Shown piece by piece: positions 24,371 to 32,283 of a stretch of 64,000 nucleotides of DNA. The notes below the pieces were generated by a model. The model was given only the letters and a program-made list of their open reading frames with translations, searched no databases and had not been told where the DNA came from. The stretch comes from an uncultured Desulfovibrio sp. (GTDB lineage Bacteria; Desulfobacterota; Desulfovibrionia; Desulfovibrionales; Desulfovibrionaceae), in assembly GCF_944327235.1 (NCBI RefSeq), contig NZ_CALVHE010000001.1, positions 51,114-115,113 of the forward strand, written 5' to 3'. Position 1 is the stretch's first letter; each line of letters starts with the position of its first letter. The translations under genes were made by a program, and so were the position numbers.

Positions 24371-25066
24371 TTAGCCTTCCTGCGGATCGAGGCGGCAAAG
24401 TTCGGCGGAAAGCTGGCCGTCATTACTGCGCACGACCACATAACCGCCCTGAGCCAGCGCGCCGGGGTTGACAACCAGCGTACGGCCCACGCGGTCAATG
24501 GCCCGCGCCTCATGGATATGCCCACAGAGACAAAGCTCCGGCTGGGCCTCTTCCAGAAATTCGCGTACCGCCGTGGACCCCACATGCACGTCACCGGGGA
24601 TGACGTCACAGGCCGTATCCTTGGGCGGATTATGGGAAACAAGGATGGTGTGCGGATACACGCGCGCCCGCTGCCAGCAGGCATTGAGCCATTCCGAAAA
24701 GCTGGCTTCCGGGAATTCGCTGGGCGTCCCGAAGGGGGTGAAGGTCGATCCGCCGACCCCGAACAAGGCGATCTCCGGCGTCAGTTCCTGTACACGGGTA
24801 TGCAGGTTGCATCCCTTTTCGCTCAGCCAGGCATCCACCTCGGGCCGGTCCATGTTCCCGATCTGTGCCCACACCACAGGGCAGTGCCGCCACAGGACAT
24901 CCATCACGAGCTCGGCCTGCTTGGCGCCGCCGGTAATGGTCAGATCGCCGGTCACAATGATCCCGTCGGCCTGCGCCAGTTCGGGAATACGGGCAAAGCA
25001 CGCCGCATCGTCGTGTATATCGCCTACGGCGATCCAGAGATAATCCTGCTTGGGGAGGCTTGGCAT
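24371..25066 (-). CDS. Calcineurin-like metallophosphoesterase
   Basis: A 231-residue phosphoesterase with the five metal-binding motifs in order: VGDIHDD (about residue 14), VTGDL (about 38), IGNMDRPE (about 66), VSHNPPK (about 147) and CGHIHEARA (about 185). The GNMD in place of GNHD is typical of the Ycf/YfcE-like cytosolic branch that hydrolyses phosphodiesters or nucleotides; the substrate cannot be told. AAAGGAAG precedes ATG 25066. Divergent from the 5-formyl-THF cyclo-ligase gene with 70 bp between starts. Confidence 0.85.
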   Translation of the reverse strand: MPSLPKQDYLWIAVGDIHDDAACFARIPELAQADGIIVTGDLTITGGAKQAELVMDVLWRHCPVVWAQIGNMDRPEVDAWLSEKGCNLHTRVQELTPEIALFGVGGSTFTPFGTPSEFPEASFSEWLNACWQRARVYPHTILVSHNPPKDTACDVIPGDVHVGSTAVREFLEEAQPELCLCGHIHEARAIDRVGRTLVVNPGALAQGGYVVVRSNDGQLSAELCRLDPQEG

Positions 25067-25088
25067 GGTCACACTTCCTTTGTTAGGC

Positions 25089-25117
25089 TTGCAACGCCGA
25101 AGAGTGTGCCATATTTT
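25089..25117 (+). promoter_or_regulatory. Promoter of the 25-29 kb transport operon
   Basis: TTGCAA (25089-25094) and TATTTT (25112-25117) are spaced by 17 bp, 20 bp before the start of the cyclo-ligase gene. All four following genes overlap their neighbours, so this is the only clear promoter. Confidence 0.55.
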
Positions 25118-25136
25118 ACGCCACAAGGAAAGCACT

Positions 25137-25757
25137 ATGTCCGCCACTTCTTTACCGGAACAGAAAAAAGCCCTGCGTGCCCGGCTGCGGCAGGTCCGCC
25201 GGGAGGCCTCCGCCACACAGGGCAGAGAGCTTGCGGCGCGAGCGCACGCGCACCTGCTGGAGTCTCCCCTCTGGCGTCAGGCGCGGACGATCGCCCTTTA
25301 CGTCTCCCTGCCGGACGAACTGGACACGGCCCCCCTGCTGGACGCCGCCTGGCAGGCGGGCAAGACGCTCTACCTGCCCCGCGTTCGGCAGCAATACGGG
25401 CTCATGGACTTTGTGGCGGTACGCGGACGCGAGGAACTACGTCCCGGCCCCTTCCAGTTGCTGGAACCGCTGGACAGCCTGCCGGGCTTCGGGCCGGAAG
25501 AGGCGGGAGCGGCCTTCCGGCCGGATATCTTCATCGTGCCGGGACTGGGGTTTGACCGGCAGGGCAGGCGACTGGGCTTCGGCGGCGGCTACTACGACCG
25601 CTTCCTTTCCGGCGTGCGCGCACAGGGCGGCGACTCCGGTCCCTGCCCCTTTGTGGGGCTGTGTTATCACTGCCAGCTCCAGGAGACATTGCCCGCGGAG
25701 CCGTGGGATGAACGCATGACCCATATCTGTACGGACAGGGAGTGGCTATGTCTGTGA
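25137..25757 (+). CDS. 5-formyltetrahydrofolate cyclo-ligase
   Basis: Converts 5-formyl-THF to 5,10-methenyl-THF with ATP, restoring one-carbon folates. The 206-residue protein has KKALRARLRQVRREA at the N-terminus (phosphate-binding basic helix), ALYVSLPDELDTAPLL, DIFIVPGLGFDRQGRRLGFGGGYYDRFL, the main signature with the glycine-rich loop, and the C-terminal TDREW. AAGGAAAG precedes ATG 25137; the in-frame extension upstream overlaps the promoter. Its 3' end overlaps the next gene by 10 bp. Confidence 0.92.
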   Translation: MSATSLPEQKKALRARLRQVRREASATQGRELAARAHAHLLESPLWRQARTIALYVSLPDELDTAPLLDAAWQAGKTLYLPRVRQQYGLMDFVAVRGREELRPGPFQLLEPLDSLPGFGPEEAGAAFRPDIFIVPGLGFDRQGRRLGFGGGYYDRFLSGVRAQGGDSGPCPFVGLCYHCQLQETLPAEPWDERMTHICTDREWLCL

Positions 25758-26500
25758 ATGTGATCGCCTTCCATTTTCCCGACCTGCCGCAGGTCGGATG
25801 CGCTTTCCAGCTGCGACAGGATCCCGTGCCGGATGTCCCCGCTTCCGGCGGCAATATCTCCTTTACCGTGCACGGCGATACGCCGGAAAACGTACTGACC
25901 GCACGGCGTGGGCTGGCTGCAAGGCTGCATATCGAACACTGGGCGGAATTGCGGCAGGTGCACGGCGATGGACTCCTTTTTGATCCCGCCCCCGTAGCCG
26001 TGGACGCGCAACCTGCAGCGGAAGGAGACGGCATGGCGACCGACAGATCCGATCTGCCCCTGTGCATCAAGACGGCGGACTGTCAGCCCATCCTGCTGGC
26101 ACATGCTGACGGACGCCACATAGCCGCTCTGCATGTGGGCTGGCGGGGCAACCGCTGCGGCTTCCCGCAGTCGGCCGTACGCCGCTTCTGCGAACGTTAC
26201 CGACTTTCCCCGCGGGACATCCTGGCCGTGCGCGGGCCAAGTTTGGGACCGGCGCGGGCGGAATTCATCCATTTCGACAGCGAATGGGGAGAGGACTTCC
26301 GTCCGTGGTTCCACCCCGGGACCCGTACCATGGACCTCTGGGGCCTGACCCGCCATCAACTGATGGAGGCCGGTCTGCTCCCCGGCAATATCTACGGCGT
26401 GGACATCTGTACGGCCAGCAACCCACAGCTCTGTTTTTCCCATCGCCATCATCCGGCTTCCGGGCGACAGGCAAGCTTCATCTGGAGACATGAAGGCTGA
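25748..26500 (+). CDS. pgeF: YfiH/PgeF family multicopper-like purine nucleoside phosphorylase / peptidoglycan editing factor
   Basis: A 250-residue protein of the former DUF152 or 'polyphenol oxidase' family, shown in some bacteria to act on purine nucleosides or to remove wrongly inserted peptidoglycan residues. The metal-binding residues are in place: LRQVHGD, KTADCQPILLA and HVGWRGN, and the C-terminal IYGVDICTASNPQLCFSHRHH. AGGGAG precedes ATG 25748; a GTG at 25742 is an alternative. It overlaps the cyclo-ligase gene upstream by 10 bp and the permease gene downstream by 11 bp, so it is in the middle of the operon. Confidence 0.88.
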   Translation: MSVNVIAFHFPDLPQVGCAFQLRQDPVPDVPASGGNISFTVHGDTPENVLTARRGLAARLHIEHWAELRQVHGDGLLFDPAPVAVDAQPAAEGDGMATDRSDLPLCIKTADCQPILLAHADGRHIAALHVGWRGNRCGFPQSAVRRFCERYRLSPRDILAVRGPSLGPARAEFIHFDSEWGEDFRPWFHPGTRTMDLWGLTRHQLMEAGLLPGNIYGVDICTASNPQLCFSHRHHPASGRQASFIWRHEG

Positions 26501-27575
26501 CGGACTCCGTCGGGTCCGTCCGCCGAGCGCATACATGCTTTACCGCCGTCTTCTGTCCCCCGCCGGTCTGCTTGCCGGCATCATCCTGTTCTGGCTGGCC
26601 TCTGTTCCGCTGTCCTGTCTCGGCGGGCCGGTCTCGCTGTCGCTTCCCGAGATCTGGTCCGTCTTTGCCGGGATGGCCGGAATCGGTGAAAGTACCGTGG
26701 ACGCCGTAGCCCGATCCGTCATCAGTGAGATACGTCTTTCACGGGCCGTGCTGGCCCTGCTGTGCGGCGGAACGCTTGCCGTGGCCGGCGTCGCCTTGCA
26801 GGGCGTCCTTCGCAATCCGCTGGCTGACCCTTTCACCCTCGGCATCTCCTCCGGGGCGGCCTGCGGCGCCAGCATCGCCATTGCCCTTGGCGGCTCGCTG
26901 GGCCTGACCGTCCGGCTGGGCGCCAACGGCATGAGCCTCATTTCCCTCTGCGCTCTCCTGGGCGCACTGCTGGCGCTGGCCGGCACGCTCTGGCTGGGCA
27001 GGGGCGACGGCGGCTTTCGCCGCGAGACGGTCATTCTGGCGGGCATCGCCATGTCGGCCTTCCTGGGGGCGTTGGTGGCCCTCATCAAGGCTCTCAATGA
27101 AGAATCCGTCACCAGCATCGTCTTCTGGATCATGGGCAGTCTGCAGGGGCGCGGCTGGCAGGCCCTGCCGCTGCTGCTCCTGACGCTGCTGCCGGGCCTG
27201 CTGGCCGTGGCGCTGCACTGGAGGGCACTGGATGTGCTGGCGTTGGGCGACGAACAGGCCGCCCAGGTGGGTCTGCATGTCGGTAGGGCCCGCTTCTGGC
27301 TGCTGGCCGGGGCAAGCTGCATGACGGCAGGTTGCGTTGCCGTGACAGGCGTTATAGGTTTTGTGGGGCTTGTGGTGCCGCATCTCTTGCGCCTGCGGCT
27401 GGGCGTGCGCCACGCCCCCCTGCTGATCGGCGCTTTTTTCGGTGGTGGGATCCTCCTGCTGTGGGCGGATGTGCTGGCACGCGGCATCCTTGACGGGGGA
27501 CGGGAACTGCCGGTAGGCGTCGTTACTTCCCTGCTGGGCGGCCCGTTCTTCGGGATCATGCTGCGGAGGCGCTGA
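26490..27575 (+). CDS. FecCD/BtuC-type ABC transporter permease
   Basis: A 361-residue inner-membrane permease with about ten helices. Family motifs: SEIRLSRAVLALLCGGTLAVAGVALQGVLRNPLADPFTLGISSGA, in which LRNPLADP and LGISSGA are diagnostic, IMGSLQGRGW, LGDEQAAQVGLHVGR, the coupling-helix region, and TGVIGFVGLVVPHLLRLRLG. It imports an iron chelate, haem or cobamide with the ATPase and binding protein that follow. It overlaps pgeF by 11 bp and the ATPase gene by one base (TGATG). Confidence 0.93.
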   Translation: MKADGLRRVRPPSAYMLYRRLLSPAGLLAGIILFWLASVPLSCLGGPVSLSLPEIWSVFAGMAGIGESTVDAVARSVISEIRLSRAVLALLCGGTLAVAGVALQGVLRNPLADPFTLGISSGAACGASIAIALGGSLGLTVRLGANGMSLISLCALLGALLALAGTLWLGRGDGGFRRETVILAGIAMSAFLGALVALIKALNEESVTSIVFWIMGSLQGRGWQALPLLLLTLLPGLLAVALHWRALDVLALGDEQAAQVGLHVGRARFWLLAGASCMTAGCVAVTGVIGFVGLVVPHLLRLRLGVRHAPLLIGAFFGGGILLLWADVLARGILDGGRELPVGVVTSLLGGPFFGIMLRRR

Positions 27576-28447
27576 TGTTGTGCTGCGAACATCTCCACGC
27601 AGGCTATCCCGGCCGGGAGGTGCTGCACGACGTCAGCCTGACGGTAACTCCCGGTGAAAGCGTGGCCCTGCTCGGACACAACGGCAGCGGTAAGACGACA
27701 TTGCTGCGCGTACTCGCCGGGCAGCTTGCTCCCTCTGCCGGACGCGTCCTCCTGCAGGGCAGGGAGCCTGCCTCCCTGCCGCCTCGCGAACGGGCCCGAA
27801 GGATAGCCGTCGTCCCCCAGCGTGCGGAATTCTTTCCGTCCCAGAGCGTCCGGGACATGGTGTTGCTGGGGCGCTATGCGCATCTTGGCTGGTGGGGCGT
27901 CTATACCGCCCATGACTATGACGTGGCCGATCAGGCACTGCAGAGCGCGGGAGCGCGGGAGCTGGCCCATCGCCGCATGGGCGAACTCTCCGGCGGCGAG
28001 GTGCAGCGGGTGATGCTGGCTCGTGCGCTGGCGCAGGAAAGTCGCCTGCTGCTGCTGGACGAACTGGCGGCCGCCCTTGACTGGGCGCGGGTGGTGGAAC
28101 TCTTTGATCTGCTGGAACAGCGCCGCCGGACCGGCATGGCCATCGTCATGGCCGTGCATGACTGCAGTCTGGCGGCCCAATATGCCACCCGTCTTGTGGG
28201 ACTCAAACAGGGTCGCGTGCTCTTTGACGGACCGCCGGAGACGGTTTTTACGGAGGAAAATCTCGGTGCCCTTTACGATCTCTCCCTCTGCGTTTTTGCC
28301 CATCCACGCAACGGCCTGCCGCAGGCGCTCCCAGCCTGTCCGCACGGCCCGCATCACACGGATCACGAATCTCTGCCGGGTCCCGGTCCTTTGTCTGGGA
28401 CTGCTGGCGGCCACATGCTGTCTGCCGGGGACTCTCCGTGCGGCTGA
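27575..28447 (+). CDS. FecE/BtuD-type ABC transporter ATPase
   Basis: A 290-residue ATP-binding subunit. Walker A is GHNGSGKTT (about 34-42), the Q-loop is VVPQRAEFF, the signature is LSGGEVQRVMLARAL, and the H-loop is VHD. Walker B reads LLLLDELAAALDWA: the usual DEP is DEL and the D-loop is ALD, so the segment following the catalytic glutamate is unusual but the glutamate itself is present. The last 30 residues (CPHGPHHTDHESLPGP) are low complexity and encoded in the region that also encodes the N-terminus of the next protein in another frame. Confidence 0.92.
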   Translation: MLCCEHLHAGYPGREVLHDVSLTVTPGESVALLGHNGSGKTTLLRVLAGQLAPSAGRVLLQGREPASLPPRERARRIAVVPQRAEFFPSQSVRDMVLLGRYAHLGWWGVYTAHDYDVADQALQSAGARELAHRRMGELSGGEVQRVMLARALAQESRLLLLDELAAALDWARVVELFDLLEQRRRTGMAIVMAVHDCSLAAQYATRLVGLKQGRVLFDGPPETVFTEENLGALYDLSLCVFAHPRNGLPQALPACPHGPHHTDHESLPGPGPLSGTAGGHMLSAGDSPCG

Positions 28448-29312
28448 TGCCGCCGCGACGGTCCCCATCAAAAGCAGCATCACCCTCAGCACTCAGGACG
28501 GAAAAGGCTTGCCCATCCCCGCACGCCGGGTCATTTCCCTGTACGGCTCCTTCAATGAGATCCTGCTGGCGCTGGATGCGCGGGATGTCATCGTGGCTCG
28601 TACCGCTGCCGACGAACATCTGCCCGAACTGGCCGATCTCCCGGCTATCGGCACCCATATGCAGCCCAATGCCGAGCTCATCGTAGCGCAGAAACCGGAC
28701 GTCATCCTGCAAATGAAGGGACGCCGGGAAACAGGGAGCCAAACGGAACACCTGCGTGAACTGGGTATCCCTGTCCTGACCTTTGAACTCAATTCTCTTG
28801 AGGACCTGTATTCGGTCACCCTGACCCTCGGTCGGCTTGTGGGGCGTGAAGTGGAAGCCACCAATCTGGTCGGTCAGTGGCGGCGACGGCTGGCCGCCCT
28901 GCGCAACAGCTATGCCACGGAGCCCGCGGTGCGCGTCTTTTTCGAAGCCAGTTCCCCCAATCTGCTGGCAGCCGGAAAGGGCAACATCGTCAACGATCTT
29001 ATCAATGCCGCGGGAGGCATCAACGTGGTGGACTCCCCCCGCAAGCTGGTTCGCCTCAATGAAGAGGCTGTCATCGCCGCTGACCCGGACGCCTACGTCT
29101 ATCAGGTCGGCCCCATGAATCCCACGCCGCAACCCGTGGCTGAACGGCCACATTACCGTGGACTGCGCGCCGTGCGGGAAGGCCGCATCCTTGAAGTAAA
29201 GGAAGAGATCTTTTCCCGACCCGGACCACGCTCCATCGATGCGGCGGAAATGCTCGGCCACTGGTTGCATTCCCGCCCAGCCGCGTCACAGGACACGCAG
29301 CAGGACGACTGA
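28266..29312 (+). CDS. Periplasmic substrate-binding protein of an iron-chelate/cobamide ABC importer
   Basis: A BtuF/FepB-type binding protein of about 348 residues. The mature part begins near AADAAATVP and shows RRVISLYGSFNEILLALDARDVIVART, DLPAIGTHMQPNAELIVAQKPDVILQ, and IVNDLINAAGGINVV, with a C-terminal AEMLGHWL helix. The start is unclear: the frame lacks any ATG, so GTG 28266, preceded by GGAGG nine bases upstream (28252-28256), is proposed; it gives an unusually long leader before the hydrophobic core VPVLCLGLLAATCCLPG. A TTG at 28296 is the other option. The gene then overlaps the ATPase gene by 182 bp. Substrate not determinable from sequence. Confidence 0.82.
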   Translation: MPFTISPSAFLPIHATACRRRSQPVRTARITRITNLCRVPVLCLGLLAATCCLPGTLRAADAAATVPIKSSITLSTQDGKGLPIPARRVISLYGSFNEILLALDARDVIVARTAADEHLPELADLPAIGTHMQPNAELIVAQKPDVILQMKGRRETGSQTEHLRELGIPVLTFELNSLEDLYSVTLTLGRLVGREVEATNLVGQWRRRLAALRNSYATEPAVRVFFEASSPNLLAAGKGNIVNDLINAAGGINVVDSPRKLVRLNEEAVIAADPDAYVYQVGPMNPTPQPVAERPHYRGLRAVREGRILEVKEEIFSRPGPRSIDAAEMLGHWLHSRPAASQDTQQDD

Positions 29313-29334
29313 TGCCGCCAAAACACCAAAAAAG

Positions 29335-29372
29335 AGAGGAGTCCGGAAAGTTCCCGGGCTCCTCTACGTTTA
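29335..29372 (+). terminator. Hairpin after the transport operon, probable terminator
   Basis: AGAGGAGTCCGG (29335-29346) pairs with CCGGGCTCCTCT (29354-29365). The run that follows is only ACGTTTATCC, so termination would be weak. Confidence 0.45.
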
Positions 29373-29451
29373 TCCAATGCTGCGGATGACGGCCGTAAGT
29401 ACCGCTCTCCGGCAGAAAAGACCTGAAGTATCTCCAGAAGTACACACCCCG

Positions 29452-29587
29452 TCATTTGAAACACTTCGCGTTTCAAACCATATGGCCTGTCGTTTCGCGG
29501 AAAAAATGCGGTTTTTCCGCTTGGTTTGGGCCGGGCGGTGCTGTGCCGCCGCCTCGCATTTTGCCTTTTTCAAAGGCAAAATGCTCT
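29452..29587 (+). repeat. Family A dispersed repeat, 5'-truncated
   Basis: Begins at TTTGAAACACTTCGCG, lacking AGAGCATTTTCAG, and is otherwise nearly the same as the copy at 8730 through GCCGCCTCGCATTTTGCC to AAAATGCTCT. A family B repeat starts 4 bp further on. Confidence 0.75.
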
Positions 29588-29590
29588 ACT

Positions 29591-29730
29591 GGAGCCTGTT
29601 AACATTATTCGTTGCCTGTTTGGGGGGAAGAGTCGGGGATACGAGGCAACGCCGTCCCCAAAAGCAAGGGGAATGTGTACAGCGTATTTGTTTTATCTAT
29701 TGAAATTATTTATAAAATTTGAGTTAAAAC
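29591..29730 (+). repeat. Family B dispersed repeat, short copy
   Basis: GAGCCTGTTAACATTATTCG, then TTGGGGGGAAGAGTCGGGGA, TACGAGGCAACGCCGTCCCC and the AT-rich end TTGTTTTATCTATTGAAATT-ATTTATAAAATTTGAGTTAAAAC. Compared with 46327 the central GC-rich part is deleted. The next six bases are GCTCTA, a family A-type end, and supply the stop codon of the minus-strand gene at 29734. With the preceding family A copy this fills the gap between 29313 and 29733. Confidence 0.7.
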
Positions 29731-29733
29731 GCT

Positions 29734-30273
29734 CTATTGCAAGGGAGGCAGCGTTCCCGTTTCGGCCATCTGCCCGGCCTGGCGTTCCAGTTCCGTTCTG
29801 ATCTGACCGTGCACGCGGCTTTGCGCCTCCAGCATATCGGCCAGCGGTGCCAGCCCTTCAAGGGCGCGCATGGCTGAGAAGGTCGTCTCCCAGATGGTCT
29901 GAAAACCTTCGGCAATGCGGGTATCCCTGTCCGCAGCCGCCGCATCCGTCTCACGCAGAAGTCCGGCAATGGCCGCCGAATACCGCAAGAGGACATCGTG
30001 TACCGACTGCCAGTGTCCTTCCAGTACGGCACGCTCCTTCTGGAGCTTTTCGCACCAGAGGAAATCCAGACGAAACTGGAACTCACGCCAGGCGTCGTTT
30101 TCCGCCTCTTCACGAGCATGGGGCGTACTTTCCAGAAAATGGATAAAACTATGCGCGAGCTCCTCGGAATAAAACCAGCCGACAGTGGTGAACCCCAGCA
30201 GGGTAGGAACGCTGGCGGACCAGCGGGTACGTCCGTCGGCCGTTGTCGCCCGTTTGCAGAAAAAGACCATCAT
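29734..30273 (-). CDS. Helical protein of unknown function
   Basis: A 179-residue, mostly helical, charged protein without membrane segments apart from a weak hydrophobic stretch at about 20-35 (VPTLLGFTTVGWFYSEELAHSFIHFL). It has WREFQFRLDFLWCEKLQKERAVLEGHWQSVHDVLLRYSAAIAGLL in the middle and a coiled-coil-like tail (MLEAQSRVHGQIRTELERQAGQM). No family recognised. GGGAGG eight bases upstream favours ATG 30273; ATG 30294, which overlaps the stop of the upstream gene, is possible. The TAG stop coincides with a repeat terminus. Confidence 0.65.
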   Translation of the reverse strand: MMVFFCKRATTADGRTRWSASVPTLLGFTTVGWFYSEELAHSFIHFLESTPHAREEAENDAWREFQFRLDFLWCEKLQKERAVLEGHWQSVHDVLLRYSAAIAGLLRETDAAAADRDTRIAEGFQTIWETTFSAMRALEGLAPLADMLEAQSRVHGQIRTELERQAGQMAETGTLPPLQ

Positions 30274-30290
30274 ATCCGAAAACCTCCCGT

Positions 30291-30560
30291 TCATTGCTGT
30301 TGCTGGGGGACGGCCACCGGCGAGGACGCGGTGGGGGCTGCCTGCGGTATGGCCGACGCATCCGGCTGCTGACTTGGTTGCGGCACGACCATATGCGCCA
30401 GCGCCAAGCCCACCAATCCCACGCCTAGCCAGAGCAACACCCCCTTGAGGCGCGTTTTGCGGCGGAACAATATGGCCCCCCTGGGGCTGATCAAACTCAT
30501 GAGCATCATGACGGGGCTCAATGCCATGAGCATGGCGGACAAAAGTTCAAGACGTTCCAT
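30291..30560 (-). CDS. Small membrane protein of unknown function
   Basis: An 89-residue protein with two hydrophobic segments, about 6-24 (LLSAMLMALSPVMMLMSLI) and 40-58 (GVLLWLGVGLVGLALAHMV), separated by a basic loop (RRKTRLKG), and a Pro/Ala/Gln-rich tail ending QQQQ. AAGGAG precedes ATG 30560. It overlaps or abuts the helical protein gene downstream and the two are probably co-transcribed. No family recognised. Confidence 0.65.
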   Translation of the reverse strand: MERLELLSAMLMALSPVMMLMSLISPRGAILFRRKTRLKGVLLWLGVGLVGLALAHMVVPQPSQQPDASAIPQAAPTASSPVAVPQQQQ

Positions 30561-30811
30561 GGCAGCTCCTTCTGGAACAGTTTACCTCCGGGAGTCCCCG
30601 GGCGTGCATGGAGGGGCGTGGCGCGGGCCCATGCGTTCCTGGATGAAGACGGACTGCGTTGCTGTAGTCTTTATCCATTTGAAATAGATGTAAAACTTGT
30701 ATTGGCAGGCCCCAGACGAACCAACGTAAAGGACATCAGCAAAAGTGCGTTGCGTCCATCCTCCGATCCCTCCCGCTTTTTCGCGCTGCGATGCGGCAGC
30801 GAACGGATAAA
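30561..30811. other. Intergenic region with a worn family B remnant
   Basis: No gene is supportable. At about 30668-30714 the text ATCCATTTGAAATAGATG-TAAAACTTGTATTGGCAGGCCCC follows the AT-rich end of family B (compare 46475-46516), so a degraded copy lies here. Confidence 0.4.
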
Positions 30812-30846
30812 GCAAAAAGAGGGCGACACTTTTTGCCGCCCTCTCT
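30812..30846 (-). terminator. Terminator of the nitronate monooxygenase-like gene
   Basis: GAGGGCG (30819-30825) pairs with CGCCCTC (30837-30843); on the minus strand the stem is followed by TTTTTGC. It is 58 bp past the stop. Confidence 0.7.
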
Positions 30847-30903
30847 TTTCGACAGTACGGCAGGGGAGGTCCCGCCGCCTTCGCCGTGCGTGGGCAAGAA
30901 GCC

Positions 30904-32040
30904 TCAGGCCTGCACGGCTTCGTATTCACGTTGCAGCGAGTCCATCAATTCCTTGACGGAAATGATCTCCTTGACGCGGGAAACATTGGCTCCGCAGAAG
31001 GCAAACCCCCGCTCCAGATTGCCCTTCATGGCATTGATGAGGGCGGACGCGATGCAGTAGGGGGTCTTTTCCTGCTCGCAGGTACTCACACAATGAAAGA
31101 CGCACTTGAAAGGTTTTTTGCGTCCTTCACGTGCCGCTTCAATAAAGGCATTGTTCAGGGCCCGCCCCGGCATCCCCACAGGACTCTTGATGATGGTCAC
31201 GTCCGCGTCCGTTGCCGCAAGGTAGCTGTCCTTGAAACGCTGATCGGCATCGCACTCGTGGGTGGCCACGAAGCGCGTTCCCATCTGCACGCCGGAAGCC
31301 CCAAGATGCAGGAACTTGTCGATGTCGGCCCCGCTGTAGATGCCGCCGGCCGCAATGACCGGGATGGCCTTGCCGGTCTTGTCCTCAAAGGGTTTGACCG
31401 ACTCCACCACCTCAGGGATGAGTTTCTCCAGAGCAAAGGCCGGATCATCCAGCTCCTCGGCCTTGAACCCCAGATGCCCACCCGCCCTGGGGCCTTCCAC
31501 CACCACGGCATCCGGCACATAGTCAAAGCGGCTCAGCCACTTTTTGGCTATGACCGTCGCCGCGCGGGCGGAAGAGACGATGGGCACGAGCTTGGTCTTG
31601 AACTCCTGCTTCTTTTCCTCGCAGAGTTCCCGCAACTGGCGAGGCATATCCAGCGGCAGGCCAGCGCCGGAAAAGATGACGTCGGCCCGATTCTCGATGG
31701 CGGTACGCACCATCTGGGTAAAGGTGGTCAACGCCACCATGATGTTGACGCCGATGATGCCCTGCGTTTTTTCCCGGGCGAGCTGCAACTCCTGCCGCAG
31801 GGCACGCAGATTGGCTTCAATGGGATTTTTGGCCACATCCGGCTCACGCATACCGATCATGGCCCCGGCAATGACGCCGATACCGCCTTCATTGGCCACG
31901 GCGGACGCCAGACCGGAAAGGGAAATGCCGACGCCCATGCCGCCCTGCACGATGGGACGACGGGCGCAGAGCTCGCCAATTTTCAAAGGGGGAAAAGGCA
32001 CGGTAAACAACCTCCGCAGGCGCATGGAAGGAGAGGTCAT
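30904..32040 (-). CDS. Nitronate monooxygenase / NAD(P)H-dependent flavin oxidoreductase family
   Basis: A 378-residue FMN-binding TIM-barrel protein of the 2-nitropropane dioxygenase/FabK superfamily. It has RPIVQGGMGVGISLSGLASAVANEGGIGVIAG near the N-terminus, GVNIMVALT, FSGAGLPLDMP, the VVVEGPRAGGHLG loop with the conserved histidine, IPVIAAGGIYSGADIDKFLHLGASGVQMGTRF (FMN phosphate site). Towards the C-terminus lies CVFHCVSTCEQEKTPYC, a cysteine cluster seen in anaerobe homologues. GGGAGAAGG precedes ATG 32040. Enoyl-ACP reductase (FabK) activity is an alternative that sequence reading cannot exclude, though no fatty acid genes are nearby. Confidence 0.82.
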   Translation of the reverse strand: MTSPSMRLRRLFTVPFPPLKIGELCARRPIVQGGMGVGISLSGLASAVANEGGIGVIAGAMIGMREPDVAKNPIEANLRALRQELQLAREKTQGIIGVNIMVALTTFTQMVRTAIENRADVIFSGAGLPLDMPRQLRELCEEKKQEFKTKLVPIVSSARAATVIAKKWLSRFDYVPDAVVVEGPRAGGHLGFKAEELDDPAFALEKLIPEVVESVKPFEDKTGKAIPVIAAGGIYSGADIDKFLHLGASGVQMGTRFVATHECDADQRFKDSYLAATDADVTIIKSPVGMPGRALNNAFIEAAREGRKKPFKCVFHCVSTCEQEKTPYCIASALINAMKGNLERGFAFCGANVSRVKEIISVKELMDSLQREYEAVQA

Positions 32041-32226
32041 GCCTTCTCCCGTCACATACGGGAGGCATCATGACCAGAGCGGACCGATTTTAGGTAAAAA
32101 CAGGCGAAAACACAAGGGCAGGCCACCGCAACGGCAGGACGTTGCCCATCGCCCGCGACTGCCCGGCCCTTCCCGTACACAGTCCTTTGCGGGATCCCAG
32201 CCTCAAACAACCATACAATATCTTAC

Positions 32227-32268
32227 AAAAAAACTTTCCCTGGTCACGCTCCGGCAGACAAGGGAAGG
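32227..32268 (-). terminator. Terminator of the pfkA-addA-addB unit
   Basis: AGGGAAGG (32261-32268) pairs with CTTTCCCT (32234-32241), and TTTTTTT follows on the minus strand (32227-32233). The loop is long (19 bases). Confidence 0.55.
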
Positions 32269-32283
32269 TCTGATCCGCCTCCT

